Assembly (NCBI GenBank): GCA_003449495.1
Contig: DMHJ01000205.1
Coordinates: forward strand, 1 to 12,288
From: Clostridiales bacterium UBA8153
GTDB taxonomy: Bacteria; Bacillota; Sulfobacillia; UBA8153
DNA: 12,288 nt
Reading direction: 5' to 3'
Under the pieces are notes generated by a model that did not search any database, was not told the DNA's origin, and saw only the letters and a program-made list of their open reading frames with translations. A program made the position numbers and the translations under genes. Positions 1-6,631 of this stretch are shown here, piece by piece; within the stretch, counting starts at the first letter, position 1, and each line of letters starts with the position of its first letter.

Positions 1-2
1 GG

Positions 3-770
3 GAAAGCGCCCAGCAGCTGGGCTTGGACTTGGTAGAACTGGAAAGCTGGCAGTGCTGTGGAGCCGTTTTCTCCCTGGCCACCGACGCCGTCATCAATTG
101 GGTGGCTCCCTACCGGGCCTTGGCGGCCGCGGACCGGGACGGAGCGGACCTGGTTACCATGTGTTCTGGCTGCCTCAACGTCCTCCGCCGTACCAACCGC
201 CTGGTGGCCTCCAATGGCGAGCTACGGGAGAAGCTGGGTGCCTTCGTGGATATGGAATACGCCGGCCAGCGCAAGGTCCACCACCTGTTGGAGCTGCTAA
301 AACAGCAGGTAACATTCGCCGCCCTGGCGGATCGCGTGACTACCCGGCTATCCGGACTGCGCGTGGCCCCGTACTACGGGTGCCTGCTGCTCCGGCCTGC
401 CGAGGAAATGGCCTTTGACGACCCGGAAGCCCCCACCATCCTCGAGGACTGCCTGCGGGCCCTGGGCGCCGAGCCCGTGGACTTCCCCCTGAAGACCGAG
501 TGCTGCGGGGCCTTTGTCTCCTTGCACCGGGGGAACCTCGATGCCTCGGCCGCAGTCGCGCGCTCGGCCTCCTTGGCCAAGGCTGACCTGGTGGTCACCA
601 GCTGCCCCACCTGCTCGTACAACCTGGAGCAGGCGGGCCCGTCCCTGCCGGTGGTGTACTTCACCCAGCTCTTGGCTCTCTCCCTGGGATTGGACGGCGC
701 CTTTTCGGGCCACGCCATCGACCCGCGCCCGGTGCTACGGAAGAAATCCCTGCTTCGCGAGGTGAATTGA
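3..770 (+). CDS. hdrB: Heterodisulfide reductase subunit B (HdrB), 5'-truncated by window edge
   Basis: HdrB is the catalytic disulfide-reducing subunit of soluble Hdr complexes. It binds two non-cubane [4Fe-4S] clusters through two CCG domains. The frame is open back to base 3, so the true start and the first conserved Cys lie outside the window; about 256 residues are seen, against roughly 290-300 in the family. Counting from the TTG at 24, the rest of CCG domain 1 is C11-C12-G and C47-x2-C50. CCG domain 2 is complete: C120, C160-C161-G, C194-x2-C197. In methanogens the oxidant is CoM-S-S-CoB. In bacteria with HdrABC-Flx it is thought to be the DsrC trisulfide/disulfide or an unknown thiol pair. 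The TGA at 768-770 is one base before the hdrA ATG, so the genes are almost certainly co-translated. An hdrC gene may lie just upstream but cannot be seen. Confidence 0.93.
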   Translation, partial: ESAQQLGLDLVELESWQCCGAVFSLATDAVINWVAPYRALAAADRDGADLVTMCSGCLNVLRRTNRLVASNGELREKLGAFVDMEYAGQRKVHHLLELLKQQVTFAALADRVTTRLSGLRVAPYYGCLLLRPAEEMAFDDPEAPTILEDCLRALGAEPVDFPLKTECCGAFVSLHRGNLDASAAVARSASLAKADLVVTSCPTCSYNLEQAGPSLPVVYFTQLLALSLGLDGAFSGHAIDPRPVLRKKSLLREVN

Positions 771-771
771 G

Positions 772-2727
772 ATGCCTAGGACCGGCGTATTCGTGTGCTG
801 GTGCGGCATCAACATCGCGAAAACCGTGGACGTCGAGGGGGTGGCCGCCGCCTCCCGGTCGCTACCCGGGGTGGTGCATGCCGAAACCTACAAGTATTTC
901 TGCTCGGAACCGGGGCAGAACCTGATCAAGGAAGCCATCTGGGAAAAACGGCTGGACCGGGTGGTGATCGCTACCTGCTCCCCCAGCATGCACCAGGCAA
1001 CGTTTCGCGAGGCGGCGCAGGCCGCCGGTCTCAACCCTTACCTGGTGCAGATCGCCAACATCCGGGAACAGTGTAGCTGGGTGCACTCCAACCGGGAGGA
1101 AGCCACCGGCAAAGCCGTGGCCCTGGTAACGGCCATGGTGGCCAAGGTGCGGCGCGACGAACCTCTACAGGCTTTCACCCTTCCGGTAAACCGCCGGGTG
1201 CTGGTCATCGGCGGCGGCATCGCCGGTATGCAGGCGGCCCTGGACATCGCCGATGCCGGATACCCGGTTGTCTTGGTGGAGCGCGAACCCAACCTGGGCG
1301 GGCGCATGGCCCAGTTGTCCGAGACCTTTCCTACCCTGGACTGCGCCTCCTGCATCCTCACGCCCAAGACGGCAGAGGTGGCCCGGCATCCCCTCATCGA
1401 ACTTCTGGCCTACAGCGAAGTGCGGGAAGTCTCCGGGTACGTAGGGGCCTTTACCGCCACCATCGCGCGTAAGCCCGCCTATGTGGACTGGGACAAGTGC
1501 ATCGGCTGTATGCTGTGCCAGGAGAAGTGCCCGCGCAAGACTCCTAGCGACTTCCAACGGGGGATGGGCCCGGGCAAGGCCATCGGTGTCAACTTCCCGC
1601 AGGCGGTGCCCAACCGGCCGGTGATCCACCGGGAGCACTGCACGTACTTTCAAACTGGCAAGTGCCAAGTGTGCGCCCGCATCTGCCCGGTAGACGCCGT
1701 GGACTTCAACCAGGCAGAGACCACGCAGGAAAAACAGGTAGGCGCCATCGTGGTGGCCACCGGTTATGAGGTGGTGGCACCGGACCAGTTCGGGGAGTAT
1801 GGCTACGGCAAGTACCCCGATGTCATCGACAGCCTGGCCTTCGAGCGTTTGAACTCCTCCTCCGGACCGACCGACGGGGTCATCCGTCGCCCCTCCGACG
1901 GGGCCGTACCCAAAGAAGTGGTCTTCATCCAGTGCGCCGGGTCCCGGGACCCGGACAAGGGTAAGCCGTACTGCTCCAAGATCTGCTGTATGTACACGGC
2001 CAAGCACGCCATGTTGTACCGCCACAAAGTCCCGGATGGACAAGCGTACATCTTCTACATGGACATCCGGGCCGGTGGCAAGCGCTATGAGGAGTTCGTC
2101 CAGCGGGCGGTGGAGAATGACGGTGCCCTGTACCTGCGGGGCCGGGTGGCCCGGGTCTACCCGGAGGACGGCCGGCTGGTGGTCAAGGGCGTGGATACTT
2201 TATCCGGCCAGAATGTGGAAGTTTTCGCCGACCTGGTGGTCCTGGCTACGGCGGCGGTACCTTCCGGCGGAGCGCCGGGCCTGGCCCAGGCGCTGAAAGT
2301 GGGCACCGACGAGCACGGCTTCTTCAATGAGGCCCACCCCAAGCTCCGGCCGGTGGAGACTTTAACCCGCGGCATCTTCCTGGCCGGGTCCGCCCTCGCC
2401 CCCAAGGACATTTCGGAGTCGGTGGCCCAGGCCTCCGGTGCCGCTGCCAAAGTCCTGGCGCTGTTCTCCCGGGAAGAGCTGTTAGCCGATCCCCTGGTGG
2501 CAACGGTGAACGAAAGCCACTGTTCGGGATGCTTCTGGTGCCGGCCCACCTGCCCGTACCAGGCCATTGAAGAAAAGGCCCTGCGAGACCGTCAGGTCGC
2601 CACCGTCAACGCCGGGCTCTGCCAGGGCTGCGGGGCGTGTGCCGCCGCCTGCCGCAACGGTGCCATGAAGCTCAGAGGGTTCACCGACGAGCAGCTGTTG
2701 GCGGAGGTGAATGCGCTGTGTCTCTGA
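772..2727 (+). CDS. hdrA: Heterodisulfide reductase subunit A (HdrA), flavin-based electron bifurcation core
   Basis: HdrA is the FAD and iron-sulfur hub of Hdr complexes, where electrons from a hydride donor are thought to be split between ferredoxin and HdrBC. This 651-residue protein has the full bacterial layout. An N-terminal HdrA domain (about 1-130) has C9, C11, C44, C69 and C101. A thioredoxin-reductase-like FAD domain starts at GGGIAG (147-152), with the HdrA signature around DCASCILTPK (190-199). An inserted ferredoxin domain has C243-x2-C246-x2-C249-x3-CP and C290/C298/C301/C305. A Cys-rich stretch (C388, C401, C405, C406) lies in the second FAD half. The C-terminal ferredoxin has C584-x2-C587-x2-C590-x3-CP and C617-x2-C620-x2-C623-x3-C627. 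In the last motif Arg replaces the usual Pro after the fourth Cys. The ATG at 772 has GAGGTG about 8 bases upstream. Its end overlaps flxD by 10 bases. Confidence 0.96.
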   Translation: MPRTGVFVCWCGINIAKTVDVEGVAAASRSLPGVVHAETYKYFCSEPGQNLIKEAIWEKRLDRVVIATCSPSMHQATFREAAQAAGLNPYLVQIANIREQCSWVHSNREEATGKAVALVTAMVAKVRRDEPLQAFTLPVNRRVLVIGGGIAGMQAALDIADAGYPVVLVEREPNLGGRMAQLSETFPTLDCASCILTPKTAEVARHPLIELLAYSEVREVSGYVGAFTATIARKPAYVDWDKCIGCMLCQEKCPRKTPSDFQRGMGPGKAIGVNFPQAVPNRPVIHREHCTYFQTGKCQVCARICPVDAVDFNQAETTQEKQVGAIVVATGYEVVAPDQFGEYGYGKYPDVIDSLAFERLNSSSGPTDGVIRRPSDGAVPKEVVFIQCAGSRDPDKGKPYCSKICCMYTAKHAMLYRHKVPDGQAYIFYMDIRAGGKRYEEFVQRAVENDGALYLRGRVARVYPEDGRLVVKGVDTLSGQNVEVFADLVVLATAAVPSGGAPGLAQALKVGTDEHGFFNEAHPKLRPVETLTRGIFLAGSALAPKDISESVAQASGAAAKVLALFSREELLADPLVATVNESHCSGCFWCRPTCPYQAIEEKALRDRQVATVNAGLCQGCGACAAACRNGAMKLRGFTDEQLLAEVNALCL

Positions 2728-3140
2728 CCTGGGAACCCAAGATCGTGGGCTTTGCCTGCCAGTGGTGCACCTACGCCGGAGCTGACTTGGCCGGCACCAG
2801 CCGCCTCCAGTACCCGGCCACGGTACGGCCGATCCGGGTGCCCTGCTCGGGCCGGGTGAATCCTGCTTTCGTGCTGCGGGCCTTCCAGCGCGGCGCCGAC
2901 GGGGTGCTGGTGGCGGGCTGCCACCCGGGCGACTGCCACTACACTACCGGCAACCTGTTCACTCGCCGGCGCTACTCCCTGGTCAAGCGTTTCTTGGAGT
3001 ACCTGGGGATGGAACCGGAGCGTTTCCGGGTGGAGTGGATCTCGGCCGCCGAGGGGAAGCGCTTCGCCCAGGTGGTCCAGGAAATGACCGCCGACCTCAA
3101 ACAGCTGGGACCCAACTGGAAGATGAGGGAGACGACATGA
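2718..3140 (+). CDS. flxD: FlxD, MvhD-like [2Fe-2S] electron-transfer subunit
   Basis: This 140-residue protein matches the MvhD (hydrogenase delta subunit) family, called FlxD when found with FlxABC. It carries one [2Fe-2S] cluster and passes electrons from the input module to HdrA. The family pattern is complete: FACQWC (C14, C17), PCSGR (C43), and GCHPGDCHY (C68, C73). I chose the GTG at 2718 because the family starts just before the FACQWC motif, GGAGG lies about 10 bases upstream at 2703-2707, and the length then matches MvhD. The same frame stays open to 2637, but that upstream part is hdrA read in another frame. The gene overlaps the end of hdrA by 10 bases, and its TGA shares bases with the flxC ATG. 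No hydrogenase large or small subunit gene is nearby, so the electron donor is more likely FlxA with NADH than H2. Confidence 0.94.
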   Translation: MSLTWEPKIVGFACQWCTYAGADLAGTSRLQYPATVRPIRVPCSGRVNPAFVLRAFQRGADGVLVAGCHPGDCHYTTGNLFTRRRYSLVKRFLEYLGMEPERFRVEWISAAEGKRFAQVVQEMTADLKQLGPNWKMRETT

Positions 3141-4093
3141 GCGAACGCGAATCCAGGCTGCGCAGCCTGGCCGAAGAGCTGCTGGCCTCCGGGCAGGTGA
3201 GGACCTTCATCGGGTTTGGGCCCGGGTACGAACCGTCGCGGCCCCTGCCCTGGTTCGCCCAGGACCCGGCCGGTGCCGCCCAGCTCCTCCTCAACCCGTT
3301 TTGCGGAGCCACGTTGGCCCGCTACCTCCTGGATGACGGCTCCCCCGGGCCCGTGGGCGTATTGGCCCGGGGCTGTGACGGGCTGGGAATCGAGCGCCTG
3401 TTGGCCGACCGCCGGGTGAGCCGGGACCGGGTGCACGTAGTGGGCGTCACCTGCCGGGGGGCTGTGGATCCGGATAAGGCCTACCGGGAGGCAGGCGACA
3501 CCCCGCTGTCGGCCGAGCTGGAGGGAGAACGGGTGCTTTTGACCACCGCTTCGGGTACCCGGGAATTCCCCCGGGCATCCTGCCTCTACGACCGGTGCCT
3601 ATCCTGCGCCGACCCCAGCCCCCGCTGGGCGGACGACTGGCTGGATGAGCCGCTGCCCCCCGGTAAGCGGGAGTTCCCGGACGTGGCCGGGCTGGAGCAG
3701 CAAGACGCCGACCGGCGGTACGCATTCTGGACCCGCCAGTTTTCCCGTTGCCTGCGCTGCCATGCCTGCCGCCAGGCCTGCCCGGCCTGCCACTGCGTGT
3801 CCTGCTCCCTGGACCACCCGGAGTGGCTGGACGGCGGCATTTCTTTGGACAATAACTTTATGTATCACTTTACCCGGGCCTACCACGTGGCCGGGCGCTG
3901 CATCGCCTGTGGCGAGTGCCAGCAAGCCTGCCCGGCGCAAATTCCCTTGATGTTGCTCAACGACAAGTTCATGCGGGATATCCGGGACCTATTCGGTGTC
4001 TGCCATCCCCACCGGCCCCAGGAAAAGGAGCCCCTGGGGCAGTTCTGCCCGGACGACCCTGAGGGCTGGCGGGAGGGGGGGGCGCAGCCGTGA
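3137..4093 (+). CDS. flxC: FlxC-like iron-sulfur protein (FrhB-like N-terminus plus two [4Fe-4S] sites)
   Basis: The 318-residue protein has a Cys-containing N-terminal region resembling the FrhB/FdhB (F420 hydrogenase/dehydrogenase beta) family: C56, C80 in ARGCDG, C106 in VTCRG, then C149, C154 and C157. A ferredoxin-like dicluster part follows: C205-x2-C208-x2-C211-x3-CP with extra C218, C220 and C223, and C255-x2-C258-x2-C261-x3-CP. In HdrABC-FlxABCD operons two such Fe-S proteins sit between FlxD and FlxA and are thought to relay electrons from NADH to FlxD/HdrA. The FlxB versus FlxC names follow gene order and are not certain. The start is the ATG at 3137, overlapping the flxD stop as ATGA, with AGGGAG 5 bases upstream. 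A longer in-frame opening to 3035 has no such support and would overlap flxD by about 100 bases. No membrane segment is seen, so it should be cytoplasmic. Confidence 0.85.
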   Translation: MSERESRLRSLAEELLASGQVRTFIGFGPGYEPSRPLPWFAQDPAGAAQLLLNPFCGATLARYLLDDGSPGPVGVLARGCDGLGIERLLADRRVSRDRVHVVGVTCRGAVDPDKAYREAGDTPLSAELEGERVLLTTASGTREFPRASCLYDRCLSCADPSPRWADDWLDEPLPPGKREFPDVAGLEQQDADRRYAFWTRQFSRCLRCHACRQACPACHCVSCSLDHPEWLDGGISLDNNFMYHFTRAYHVAGRCIACGECQQACPAQIPLMLLNDKFMRDIRDLFGVCHPHRPQEKEPLGQFCPDDPEGWREGGAQP

Positions 4094-5097
4094 AGTTCAT
4101 CGCCGCGGCGAAACTGCCCCTCCTCCTGGAAAGGCTGGGCCGCCACTCCCAGGTGTATGCTCCTGTGGCCGTCGATGGGCGGGTCTGGCTGTCCCCCTGG
4201 ACAGGTGAGGACATCGCCGGCGGGTATGTCAACCCGGTCAACTCCCTCAAGACCCTGGTCTACCCCCAGACCGAAGCGGTGCTGGAGTTCGAGGGCGGGG
4301 AGACCGACGTTACGGTGCGGGAAGCTTCGCCTCCCGCACCTCAGGTCATCTTCGGAGGGCGGCCGTGCGACGCCGCCGGTCTGGACCTCATCGCCCGGGT
4401 CTTCATGGAGGGACCTTTTGTCGACGAGCTGTTTCGCCGGCGCCGGGAAGCCACCACCATTATGACGGTGGCCTGCCGGCAGGCGGCGCCCTCCTGTTTC
4501 TGCCGGGCCATGGGGCTCTCCCCGGCGAGCGAGCGCGGATCCGATGTGTTGTTTTTTCCGGGCCCGGAGGGATACCTGGTGGAGGCGCTGACGGAGGCCG
4601 GCGAGCAGATCCTGGAACAGGCAGCCGGGCTCTTGGATGACGCCACCGGCGACCAGGCGCGTCGAGCCTGCCAGGAGCTGCCGGTACCCTTGGCCGGCGA
4701 CTTGAACACCGTCAGGTTGACGCCAGAGGAGGGCTTCGAGCACCCCTACTGGGAGCATTTAGCCCGGCGCTGCCGTAGCTGCGGCACCTGCACCTACCTT
4801 TGCCCCACCTGTTACTGCACCGCCTTGTTCGATGTCACCCGGGGCACCCGCGGGCGCCGCCTGCGGGGCTGGGACTGTTGCCAATTCAAGGACTTTCTGC
4901 TCATGGCCGGGGGACACAACGCGCGTCCCCAGAAGAAACAGCGCGTACGCAATCGCTTCCTGCACAAGCTCAGCTATCACCCGGCCAACTACGGGGAACA
5001 GGCATGCGTGGGCTGCGGCAGGTGCGTGGACAACTGTCCGGTGTGCCTGCACATGGCCGGAGTTCTTAAAGACCTGGGGGAGGTGGAGCGCGCGTGA
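4090..5097 (+). CDS. flxB: FlxB-like 4Fe-4S dicluster protein (HydB/AsrA family)
   Basis: This 335-residue protein resembles the beta subunit of sulfhydrogenase (HydB) and anaerobic sulfite reductase subunit A. Family marks are FGGRPCDAAGL (88-98), ACRQAAPSCFC (128-138) and two ferredoxin motifs near the C-terminus: C228-x2-C231-x2-C234-x3-CP with C241 and C243, and C306-x2-C309-x2-C312-x3-CP. A CC pair (263-264) lies between them. In HydB/HydG-type complexes this subunit takes electrons from the FAD/NAD(P)-binding partner; here that partner is FlxA, encoded next. The start is a GTG whose last two bases overlap the flxC stop (GTGA), with a purine-rich GGGAGGGG run about 10 bases upstream. This points to translational coupling. 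Calling it FlxB rather than FlxC rests on gene order in known operons. Confidence 0.87.
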   Translation: MKFIAAAKLPLLLERLGRHSQVYAPVAVDGRVWLSPWTGEDIAGGYVNPVNSLKTLVYPQTEAVLEFEGGETDVTVREASPPAPQVIFGGRPCDAAGLDLIARVFMEGPFVDELFRRRREATTIMTVACRQAAPSCFCRAMGLSPASERGSDVLFFPGPEGYLVEALTEAGEQILEQAAGLLDDATGDQARRACQELPVPLAGDLNTVRLTPEEGFEHPYWEHLARRCRSCGTCTYLCPTCYCTALFDVTRGTRGRRLRGWDCCQFKDFLLMAGGHNARPQKKQRVRNRFLHKLSYHPANYGEQACVGCGRCVDNCPVCLHMAGVLKDLGEVERA

Positions 5098-5912
5098 ACC
5101 CGCTGGTACCCCAGGTGGCCACCATCAAGAACATCGTCGTGGAGACACCCGACGTGAGGACCTTTGTGGTAGAGCCCGACCACGGCCAGACCTTCGCTTA
5201 CCGGCCCGGCCAGTGTGCCATGGTGTCGGTTTTCGGCGTGGGCGAGGCCATGCTTTCCATTTCGTCCACCGCCCGGCGCGGCGGTCCGTTGGAGTTCAGC
5301 GTGAAAAGGGTCGGCCGGGTAACCGGCGCCCTGCATGAGGCCGAGCCCGGTCACCGGATCGGGGTGCGCGGGCCGTACGGCAACCACTTCCCGGTGGAAG
5401 ACTGGGCGGGCAGCAACCTGTTGTTCATCGGTGGCGGCATCGGTTTGGCGCCGCTGCGGGCCTTGATCAACCATTGCCTGGACGAGCGCCGCCGTTACGG
5501 GAAGTTCGACATCATCTACGGCGCCCGCTCGCCGCAAGACCTCTGTTTCCAGGGCGAGCTGATGGAGAACTGGCCCCGGGCCGAGGATGTGGGGGTCCAC
5601 CTTACCGTGGATGCCGCGGACGGCGACTGGAAAGGTGCCGTAGCTTTGGTGCCGCACTTTTTGGAGAAGCTTGGGCCCTCTCCCGAAGGCACCACCGCCA
5701 TCACCTGCGGTCCCCCTATCATGATCAAGTATACCCTGGCCTCCCTGAAGAAGCTGGGTTTCTCCGACCACCAGATCGTAACTACTCTGGAGCTGAAGAT
5801 GCAGTGCGGCATCGGCAAATGCGGCCGGTGCAACATCGGCTCCAAGTATGTGTGTGTGGATGGCCCGGTTTTCACCTATGCGCAGCTCAAAGAGTTGCCC
5901 CAGGAATATTGA
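5094..5912 (+). CDS. flxA: FlxA, FAD/NAD(P)-binding oxidoreductase (HydG/PyrK-like)
   Basis: FlxA is the NAD(H)-reactive entry point of the HdrABC-FlxABCD complex. The 272-residue protein has the ferredoxin-NADP reductase fold order. An FAD-binding beta-barrel includes MLSISS (53-58) in the place of the RxYS flavin motif. An NAD(P) domain starts with GGGIGLAP (113-120) and ends with CGPPIM (205-210). A C-terminal [2Fe-2S] site has C238-x4-C243-x2-C246-x7-C254, as in PyrK and HydG. It most likely oxidises NADH, or makes it in reverse, and passes electrons through FlxB/FlxC and FlxD to HdrA. NAD versus NADP preference cannot be read from sequence alone. It starts at a GTG overlapping the flxB stop, with GGGGGAGG about 10 bases upstream. 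Confidence 0.94.
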   Translation: MNPLVPQVATIKNIVVETPDVRTFVVEPDHGQTFAYRPGQCAMVSVFGVGEAMLSISSTARRGGPLEFSVKRVGRVTGALHEAEPGHRIGVRGPYGNHFPVEDWAGSNLLFIGGGIGLAPLRALINHCLDERRRYGKFDIIYGARSPQDLCFQGELMENWPRAEDVGVHLTVDAADGDWKGAVALVPHFLEKLGPSPEGTTAITCGPPIMIKYTLASLKKLGFSDHQIVTTLELKMQCGIGKCGRCNIGSKYVCVDGPVFTYAQLKELPQEY

Positions 5913-5931
5913 GCCGGAGGGGGACGGGAAA

Positions 5932-6618
5932 GTGACGCCATCTGAACCTGAGGTCATCACCATACACATCATGGGCAAGGCCTACCAGGTGCCCAGGGGA
6001 CTGACCATCATGCGGGCCTTGGAGTATGCGGGCTACCGCTTACTGCGCGGTGCCGGCTGCCGCGGCGGGTTCTGCGGCGCCTGCGGGACCGTGTACCGGA
6101 CCGCGGGAGACTACCGGCTCAAGGTCGGTCTGGCCTGCCAGACCGTGGCGGAGCCCGGCATGTACCTCACCCAGATCCCCTTCTTCCCGGCGAACCGGGC
6201 GCAATACCGGCTGGAACAGCTCAAGCCCAACCTGGCTACCCTGGTACGCCTCTACCCGGAGCTCCCCCGCTGCGTGGGCTGTAACAGCTGCACCAAAGTG
6301 TGTCCCCAGGAACTCGACGTCATGGACATCATGGCCAGGGCTATGCGGGGGGATATCGCCGGGGTGGCCGACCGGTCGTTTGACTGCATTATGTGCGGGC
6401 TCTGCGCTTCCCGTTGCCCGGCCGAGGAAGTCCAGTACTACGTGGCCATCCTGGCCCGCCGCCTGTATTCCCGCTACCTGGCGCCGCCCGCCCGCCACTT
6501 GACCGCGCGGGTTAGAGAGATCCAGGAGGGGCATTGCGACGCCGAGCTGTCGGAGCTGGCCGCGCTATCCCCGGCCCAACTGAAACAGAAGTACGACGCC
6601 CGCGACATCGAGGTCTGA
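5932..6618 (+). CDS. Fumarate-reductase-type iron-sulfur subunit with HdrC-like dicluster domain
   Basis: This 228-residue protein begins with a plant-type [2Fe-2S] domain (C43-x4-C48-x2-C51 and C69) like those of SdhB/FrdB and TfrB. Two full ferredoxin motifs follow: C114-x2-C117-x2-C120-x3-CP and C152-x2-C155-x2-C158-x3-CP. In SdhB/FrdB the third cluster is usually [3Fe-4S]; here the four-Cys pattern predicts a second [4Fe-4S], and the spacing recalls HdrC. Unlike methanogen TfrB (thiol:fumarate reductase), there are no CCG domains after it. The C-terminus (about 175-228) is helical and charged. I chose the GTG at 5932 because GGAGG lies at 5916-5920 and conserved sequence begins about ten residues later; the same frame opens earlier at 5848, inside flxA. 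It lies 19 bases after flxA and 13 before the flavoprotein. It probably carries electrons between the Hdr/Flx proteins and that flavoprotein; this role is inferred. Confidence 0.85.
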   Translation: MTPSEPEVITIHIMGKAYQVPRGLTIMRALEYAGYRLLRGAGCRGGFCGACGTVYRTAGDYRLKVGLACQTVAEPGMYLTQIPFFPANRAQYRLEQLKPNLATLVRLYPELPRCVGCNSCTKVCPQELDVMDIMARAMRGDIAGVADRSFDCIMCGLCASRCPAEEVQYYVAILARRLYSRYLAPPARHLTARVREIQEGHCDAELSELAALSPAQLKQKYDARDIEV

Positions 6619-6631
6619 GGAGGCGACGTAG

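Noticed and set aside
1165..2043. Minus-strand open frame of 292 codons inside hdrA
   Set aside because: Shadow of a GC-rich gene with clear family motifs on the plus strand; no recognisable protein.
3780..3808. Extra cysteines (CPACHC...C) beside a ferredoxin motif in FlxC looked unusual
   Set aside because: Related FrhB/HydB-type Fe-S proteins commonly have additional Cys after the CxxCxxCxxxCP motif, so it is probably a family trait.
4989..5978. Minus-strand open frame of 329 codons across flxB/flxA
   Set aside because: Runs antisense to flxA and crosses its gene boundaries with no family likeness; a high-GC shadow frame.
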